64,000 nt of DNA from Rothia aeria (lineage in GTDB: Bacteria; Actinomycetota; Actinomycetes; Actinomycetales; Micrococcaceae): NCBI GenBank assembly GCA_002355935.1, contig AP017895.1:1798001-1862000 (forward strand), in the 5' to 3' direction. Numbering within the stretch: position 1 is the stretch's first letter; each line of letters begins with the position of its first letter. Positions 59,236 to 64,000 of the stretch are shown here, piece after piece. Under the pieces are notes generated by a model, which was not told where the DNA came from, did no database searches, and worked only from the letters and a program-made list of their open reading frames with translations. The translations under genes and the position numbers were made by a program.

Positions 59236-60774
59236 TTACTTCTGGCTGAGCACTATAAACAGGCCGATGAGGATCACCGCGATACACAAGACCAGCAGGA
59301 TCAGGCTCAAAGGACTCCGCTTACGGGGAACGTCCAGATCATCCTCATACTCGTCTTCATAATCCACGGCGTCCTGGGCCATGGTATTCGCAGCAGAGTA
59401 ACCCGACTTGGCAAAGTTATTGAACGTAGGCTCCGGCTGCTCTTCAGGATCTTGGTTGTGCTCCACAATGCGGCGCACCAACTCCCCTACCTTATCAGGG
59501 TCAAGAGCTACCGTCGGGTCGTCGGCAGTGCTATCTGCATACGGCAAAGATGCGCTGGCTGACTCGGGCGTCTGGCTCCCTGCTGCCTGCTGCGTGTACG
59601 ATGCATCCGGGGCGGTCGGTTTCTCGGCGGCCGCACCCTTCTTCTTGTCTAGCACCGACAGATCCAGCCCTTGTGCATCAACAGCGGAGACAGGTGCTGG
59701 CAGCTTCGTGGGCTTTGCCTGCTGTACATCTGCTGTCGCTGATGCGGCAGGGGCGGAAGGCTCGGACTTGGTGATATTAATATCGGGCTGTTTAGCCTGC
59801 ACGAAGGAACTCTGCCCAACGGTCATGCTCGGCTTATCAGCCGCCGATACTGCCTCAGCAGTATTGGAGGCGCTGCTCTTGCGACCATCACCAGCAACAT
59901 CTGCCGCGGTAAGACCGGTGCTGCCCGCCTCTGAAGTAGCGGCGGGAGCAGCTTCCGTATCAGCAGCTACCGATGCAGCGCTTGAGACGGTAGAAGAACT
60001 GGTCTTCCGTGTCCCCGAGGCAGCGGCACTCTTCGCGGATTTTGAGGCAGAAGAGATCGACGTCAAGCTAATACCGCGCTCCTCCAGATCGGGAACCAAA
60101 ATTGCGGTACCCGCACCAGGGTTAGAGGATTTGACGGTGTCCCAGGGGTTATTAGGGTTCAGGGGTGCCTGCCGCTTTGAAGCCCCAACAGCCGAACCGA
60201 TCTTAGCTTTTTCCTTCTGCACAGCACCAGAGGCTGTTCCAGCGTCCGCATCAGATTCCACCTTCGGCTCATCACGCACCAAATAATCATGCATCGGTAA
60301 CGAGCTTGTTTCAGGTGCGGGAGCAGTAAAGGAAGAGGTCAGCGGAATGTTCAAGGCGCTCAGATCTGAGGGGTCCTTGCTTGTACTCTTCTGCTGTTGC
60401 TGGTTCGGCTTAATAGCGTTCAGGCTGCTGGTCAGCGGCTCAGGCTCGTTCAGCTTATCCTCGTCGTTGGCGCTCATGTCAATAGCACCCTGCGCGGCAA
60501 GAGCAGCGAAACGACGCTGAATTGAGAGCACACGGGGGTCGACCACCAGATTATTCACCACGGGGCCCATATGATCCACAGGCTCTGGAAGCTTACCGCG
60601 GCCCATAGCACGAATATACTCTGCTGCCTCTTCACGGTAACGAGCCAGACGACGTGGACCCATCATCTTCGTGGGTGGAGGAACCTCGATCCCGTCTTCA
60701 GTAACATAGGTCTCATAGAGGTAGGCTTCCTCTTCTGCGTAAGGCTTATTAGTGCCTTCCTGAGATTCAGTCAT
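59236..60774 (-). CDS. Low-complexity protein with C-terminal membrane anchor
   Basis: A 512-residue protein lying in the nadD-rsfS interval. A conserved-looking N-terminal segment (about 10-90, YLYETYVTEDGIEVPPPTKM and GPRRLARYREEAAEYIRAMGRGK) is followed by about 330 residues rich in Ala, Ser, Pro, Glu and Lys, likely disordered. It ends with LSLILLVLCIAVILIGLFIV, a single helix at the extreme C-terminus, with RKR before it, so it is probably tail-anchored facing the cytoplasm. Function unknown. It begins 2 bases after the nadD stop, so it is co-translated with nadD and rsfS. Confidence 0.78.
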   Translation of the reverse strand: MTESQEGTNKPYAEEEAYLYETYVTEDGIEVPPPTKMMGPRRLARYREEAAEYIRAMGRGKLPEPVDHMGPVVNNLVVDPRVLSIQRRFAALAAQGAIDMSANDEDKLNEPEPLTSSLNAIKPNQQQQKSTSKDPSDLSALNIPLTSSFTAPAPETSSLPMHDYLVRDEPKVESDADAGTASGAVQKEKAKIGSAVGASKRQAPLNPNNPWDTVKSSNPGAGTAILVPDLEERGISLTSISSASKSAKSAAASGTRKTSSSTVSSAASVAADTEAAPAATSEAGSTGLTAADVAGDGRKSSASNTAEAVSAADKPSMTVGQSSFVQAKQPDINITKSEPSAPAASATADVQQAKPTKLPAPVSAVDAQGLDLSVLDKKKGAAAEKPTAPDASYTQQAAGSQTPESASASLPYADSTADDPTVALDPDKVGELVRRIVEHNQDPEEQPEPTFNNFAKSGYSAANTMAQDAVDYEDEYEDDLDVPRKRSPLSLILLVLCIAVILIGLFIVLSQK

Positions 60775-60775
60775 T

Positions 60776-61525
60776 CTAACCCTCTTCTTCCGTTACATAA
60801 ACATTGTCTAACGCGCCCTGGGCGCTCGATCCCTCTACGGCTTCCCCACGCGGCAAACCCGCATCATAGGTTGACGTCGAATCGTCGGCGGAGTACAGCC
60901 CATACTTATTGATGTACTGTACCACCCCATCCGGCACCAAATACCAGATAGGTGCTCCGTCAGACGCACGGCGGCGAATATCTGTCGATGAAATCGCCAT
61001 CGCAGGAATCTCAAGTGTAGTGATCTGTCTACCCTCCCCGACCGGCGGGTCAAGCTCATGGTCGGGGCGTGTGACCCCCACAAAGCTTGCTAAGTCCCAC
61101 AGCTTATGCGCGTTGTGCCATGTCATCATCTGGCTAATCGCGTCCGCGCCAGTGATGAAGAATAAATCAGCATCGGGTCGTAACTGGCGTAATTCATTAA
61201 GGGTATCAAAAGTGTAGGTTGCACCGCCACGATCTATATCTATACGGCTGACCGTGAACCGTGGGTTTGAAGCGGTGGCAATCACAGTCATGAGGTACCT
61301 GTGCTCAGGATCGCTGACTCGCCGCTGCCCTGTTTTCTGCCAAGGCTGCCCTGTGGGTACGAACACCACTTCGTCAAGGTCGAACACAGCGGCAACTTCG
61401 CTAGCCGCCACTAAGTGGCCATGGTGGATGGGGTCAAACGTACCACCCATAACCCCCAGCCGGGTACGGCCAGAAGTTCGCGGCGGAATCGATTCGATAT
61501 TAATTCGAGAAGGCTGAGGTGTCAC
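60776..61525 (-). CDS. nadD: Nicotinate-nucleotide adenylyltransferase
   Basis: Forms nicotinic acid adenine dinucleotide from NaMN and ATP in NAD synthesis. It is 249 residues, longer than the usual 200 because of an N-terminal tail of about 20 and a C-terminal tail of about 40. The nucleotidyltransferase motif is [19 protein letters not shown], with [21 protein letters not shown] and ISSTDIRRR. Frame intact. Its stop is separated by 2 bases from the next gene. Confidence 0.95.
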   Translation of the reverse strand: MTPQPSRINIESIPPRTSGRTRLGVMGGTFDPIHHGHLVAASEVAAVFDLDEVVFVPTGQPWQKTGQRRVSDPEHRYLMTVIATASNPRFTVSRIDIDRGGATYTFDTLNELRQLRPDADLFFITGADAISQMMTWHNAHKLWDLASFVGVTRPDHELDPPVGEGRQITTLEIPAMAISSTDIRRRASDGAPIWYLVPDGVVQYINKYGLYSADDSTSTYDAGLPRGEAVEGSSAQGALDNVYVTEEEG

Positions 61526-61544
61526 AGTCTATATAATCTTCCGG

Positions 61545-61778
61545 TTACTGACCGTGCCTCGAATTGTATTCCTTGAGCAGCTTAGCCTCTTCATCATCAA
61601 AAGCTTCAGGTGCGTGGTCAGGACGAACAATGCCACGGCCGCTGTATGACAGGGTTATCAACAGAAGAACAGCAAAGACCACGGCGGCGATCACACCATA
61701 CATGTAGGTGGGCAGGCCCAGCAACATACCGTCTGCATGCTCAGCACCAGCGCCGTGTGCAAGAATAGCGGTACTCAC
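61545..61778 (-). CDS. Small single-helix membrane protein
   Basis: A 77-residue protein with a membrane helix (about 24-43, YMYGVIAAVVFAVLLLITLS) after a short N-terminus and an acidic C-terminal tail DDEEAKLLKEYNSRHGQ. The GTG start has AAAGGA about 11 bases upstream, a wide spacing. The position between obgE and nadD is common for a conserved small actinobacterial protein. Function unknown. Confidence 0.75.
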   Translation of the reverse strand: MSTAILAHGAGAEHADGMLLGLPTYMYGVIAAVVFAVLLLITLSYSGRGIVRPDHAPEAFDDEEAKLLKEYNSRHGQ

Positions 61779-62078
61779 GTATGTGATGTCCTTTCAACTT
61801 AGGTAAAAATCCTCATATGTTTCTATGCTACCGTGTTGCGGCGAAAATCGGGTAAATCACGGGTATTGACTGCACAGTATTGGATGTGCATTAACCACGT
61901 TTTTGTATACCCATCTCCGTTATTAGCCCTTGATGTGAGCGCCGTAGCCTATTCGAGGGGCGCTAGCAGGCTTTTTCTGACGTGAACCTCACATAGATAT
62001 GTGTCAAGAGGTAGCATGTATGCCCCTAGCGAACACAGCTATTGTGTGGCAGCTAATACACCAGGAGCTTACATTGGG
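61779..62078. other. Intergenic region obgE / small membrane protein
   Basis: About 300 bases, with a possible hairpin GAGCGCC / GGGGCGCT (61938-61967) and a small ACACA/TGTGT stem near 62034. It should hold the promoter of the small gene and nadD. No gene seen. Confidence 0.4.
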
Positions 62079-63674
62079 TTACTCAGCATCGGGCATGTCG
62101 ATTCCCTCAGTGGGGCGCTTCTCCTTCAACTTTTTACGGTATTCCACAGACTCGGTCCACACGCCCGCGACACGTTCCTGCTCAAGCTCTGCACGGGCCT
62201 CAGCTTTCGCATCCATGCGTTCTTTATATTCCTCACGTTTCTGCGCACGGGTGGGACGAATAATCTCTTCGAGGCGAGTATCGGTACCGCGCGGAGAAGA
62301 CAGAAGCTCAGCACCGCCGACCATTGTGGGCTCCCAGTCGAAGACCACAGAGTTATCGTCCTCACCAATAACTACGGCATCCCCGGCACGAGCACCAGAT
62401 TTGAAAAGCTCATCCTCAACGCCCAGCTTCGCCAGACGATCCGCCAGGTACCCAACAGCCTCGTCATTATTGAAGTCAGTCTGCTGAATCCAACGCTCCG
62501 GTTTCTCCCCAATAACCCTAAAGAGCGGCTCAAGATTGCGCTCCTCACGGCGAATAATGAACTCTTGTTTCTTCTTAGAACGGAACCCTTTGGGCCGCAC
62601 AACGGGGGCATCAGCCACAGGTTTATCATTTTCACTGGCACGTTTCTGGCGGTCTTCTTCAACAAGGTTAGCCATCGCGAATATAAGCGGTTTAAGCCCT
62701 TCATGGGAGGCCGTTGAGATCTCAAACACCCGATACCCCATCTTCTCAAAATCGGGTCGCACGAAATCAGCAAGTTCACGCGCCTCGGGTACATCAATTT
62801 TGTTGAGAACGATCATCTGGGGGCGCTCGTTGAGCGGCACGGTCACGCCAGCAGTGGGGTCCACCTCATAGTTTTCGAGCTCGCCGCGAATAACCTCAAA
62901 ATCGCTCATGGGGTCTCGGCCAGGCTCCAGGGTGGCACAATCAATTACGTGCACCAGCGCAGAGGAGCGCTCAACATGGCGTAAGAAACGGTGACCCAAC
63001 CCCTTACCTTCGGAGGCGCCTTCAATCAGACCGGGAACATCCGCAACCGTGTACCGAACATCGCCTGCCTGCACAACACCCAAGTTTGGGATAAGAGTGG
63101 TAAAAGGATAGTCAGCGATTTTGGGCCGAGCCGCAGAGATAGCAGCGATCAGCGACGATTTACCGGCTGAGGGGTATCCAACAAGCGCAATATCAGCAAT
63201 AGACTTAAGCTCTAGAACAATGTCAGTTTCCTCCCCAGGAATACCAAGGAGTGCGAAACCGGGAGCTTTACGTTTGGTCGATGCCAGCGCGGCGTTTCCA
63301 AGGCCGCCCTGACCGCCCCGTGCGGCAATATATTCATCGCCTACAGGCAGCAGGTCGGCAAGCACGTTACCGTCACGGTCTTTAACAACGGTTCCCTGAG
63401 GTACTGTGAGCACTAGGTTCTCACCGTTGTATCCGTGGTGCATATCGCCGCGGCCAATATCTCCATTAGGGGCGTGCTGGTGGGGGCTGTGGTGGTATTC
63501 CAATAGCGTGGTGGTCTGGTTATCGACACGCAAAATCACGTCCCCACCATTGCCGCCGTTACCACCGTTGGGGCCGCCGAGCGGCTTAAATTTTTCACGG
63601 CGTACGGAAACACAACCGTTGCCGCCGCGACCGCCGGATACATGCAGGACCACGCGGTCCACGAATTCTGCCAC
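62079..63674 (-). CDS. obgE: GTPase ObgE
   Basis: Ribosome-assembly and stringent-response GTPase, 531 residues. The glycine-rich Obg fold ([20 protein letters not shown] and [13 protein letters not shown]) is followed by the G domain with [28 protein letters not shown] and the switch FTTLIP. An actinobacterial OCT domain (about 350-430) follows, and a Lys/Glu-rich tail of about 70 residues ends the protein. The start is GTG at 63674 with GGAGAA upstream. It follows rpmA, the usual rplU-rpmA-obgE order. Confidence 0.97.
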   Translation of the reverse strand: MAEFVDRVVLHVSGGRGGNGCVSVRREKFKPLGGPNGGNGGNGGDVILRVDNQTTTLLEYHHSPHQHAPNGDIGRGDMHHGYNGENLVLTVPQGTVVKDRDGNVLADLLPVGDEYIAARGGQGGLGNAALASTKRKAPGFALLGIPGEETDIVLELKSIADIALVGYPSAGKSSLIAAISAARPKIADYPFTTLIPNLGVVQAGDVRYTVADVPGLIEGASEGKGLGHRFLRHVERSSALVHVIDCATLEPGRDPMSDFEVIRGELENYEVDPTAGVTVPLNERPQMIVLNKIDVPEARELADFVRPDFEKMGYRVFEISTASHEGLKPLIFAMANLVEEDRQKRASENDKPVADAPVVRPKGFRSKKKQEFIIRREERNLEPLFRVIGEKPERWIQQTDFNNDEAVGYLADRLAKLGVEDELFKSGARAGDAVVIGEDDNSVVFDWEPTMVGGAELLSSPRGTDTRLEEIIRPTRAQKREEYKERMDAKAEARAELEQERVAGVWTESVEYRKKLKEKRPTEGIDMPDAE

Positions 63675-63783
63675 GGGTGTTCTCCTTCTACATTTTCACG
63701 TGTGATGTGTTAGCGCGCCACTATGAGCGCGCAGGCACCGCCGTTACTGTTGGCGGTGGGCTACCGGTGTTTAAGCATACGGT

Positions 63784-63817
63784 AAGAGGGGGTAAGCCGT
63801 GAAGCCTACCCCCTCTT
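63784..63817. terminator. Terminator after rpmA
   Basis: Arms AAGAGGGGGTA / TACCCCCTCTT between rpmA and obgE, so obgE may partly rely on read-through or its own promoter. Confidence 0.8.
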
Positions 63818-63835
63818 GCCTGACTGGCGCGAGTC

Positions 63836-64000
63836 TTACTCGGCGGCTGCCAGGATGTTAACGACCTTGCGGCCCTTGCGGGTACCGAACTCGACGGTGC
63901 CTGCTGCCAGAGCGAACAGGGTGTCGTCGCCACCGCGGCCAACGTTCAGGCCGGGGTGGAAGTGGGTGCCGCGCTGACGAACAAGGATCTCGCCTGCGTT
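63836..64000 (-). CDS. rpmA: Ribosomal protein bL27, 5' end outside window
   Basis: Large-subunit protein near the peptidyl-transferase centre. Only the last 54 residues are present: [32 protein letters not shown], and [15 protein letters not shown] before the stop TAA at 63836. These are typical L27 segments. The N-terminus, whose Gly-Ser tail matters at the active site, is beyond the window. Confidence 0.95.
   Translation of the reverse strand, partial: NAGEILVRQRGTHFHPGLNVGRGGDDTLFALAAGTVEFGTRKGRKVVNILAAAE

Noticed and set aside
59408-60286. Plus-strand frame of 292 residues inside the low-complexity gene
   Set aside because: It is opposite a long Ala/Ser-rich gene coupled to nadD; the reverse frame lacks motifs and a ribosome binding site.

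Overview
The window looks like a chromosome segment of an actinobacterium of the Micrococcaceae, most likely Rothia. The sequence-based reasons are a mycothiol gene (mshC), a class Ib ribonucleotide reductase cluster (nrdH-nrdI-nrdE-nrdF), the actinobacterial order dnaJ-rsmE-phoH-ybeY-corC-era and rpmA-obgE-nadD-rsfS, a DUF3097 gene, and mid-50s GC by eye. The species guess is from memory and was not computed. Almost everything is core chromosome. I see no phage, insertion sequence, integrase or CRISPR array.

Layout. 1-8.1 kb: thrS (partial), an FAD/Fe-S oxidase of the D-lactate dehydrogenase type, a small metal operon (ArsR/SmtB-like repressor plus a His/Cys-rich metallothionein-like protein), mshC and uppP. 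8.3-18 kb: leuA with a candidate leucine leader, an LCP ligase, then era, corC-like, ybeY, phoH, rsmE and dnaJ, all on the minus strand. 18.4-31 kb: DUF3097, a DUF4870 membrane protein, hemW, lepA, an overlapping FAA-hydrolase/SRAP/lipoate-ligase set, a DASS anion transporter, an orphan zeta-toxin-like kinase and a 6-phospho-beta-glucosidase. 31-40.5 kb: an unknown protein, a GNAT enzyme overlapping uvrA, a metallo-hydrolase, fhs and a zinc alcohol dehydrogenase. 40.7-43.5 kb: a MerR regulator followed by three tandem paralogous secreted proteins of unknown family. 43.6-48.5 kb: the nrd cluster with an inserted DUF2087 gene and a promoter carrying NrdR-like and DnaA boxes. 49-58 kb: an App1-like phosphatase, lipoproteins, two convergent polysaccharide deacetylases, a DUF4190 protein, a glutaminase with a STAS-like tail, a gamma-butyrolactone-receptor-like TetR with an SDR, and a GNAT. 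58.5-64 kb: tRNA-Ala(GGC), rsfS, a low-complexity tail-anchored protein, nadD, a small membrane protein, obgE and rpmA (partial).

A property of the whole window: about twenty reading frames are broken by what look like single-base deletions, mostly in short homopolymers, and they fall in essential genes (era, leuA, lepA, uvrA, nrdE, ybeY, hemW). In each case the next frame continues the family sequence directly. I therefore treat these as sequence or assembly errors and give the restored gene span. Coordinates of such genes run across both frames.

The least explained material is the SmtB/metallothionein-like operon, the three secreted paralogs with a shared promoter palindrome, the leuA leader, the nrd promoter and DUF2087, and the operator-in-spacer promoters of arsR, tetR and adh.
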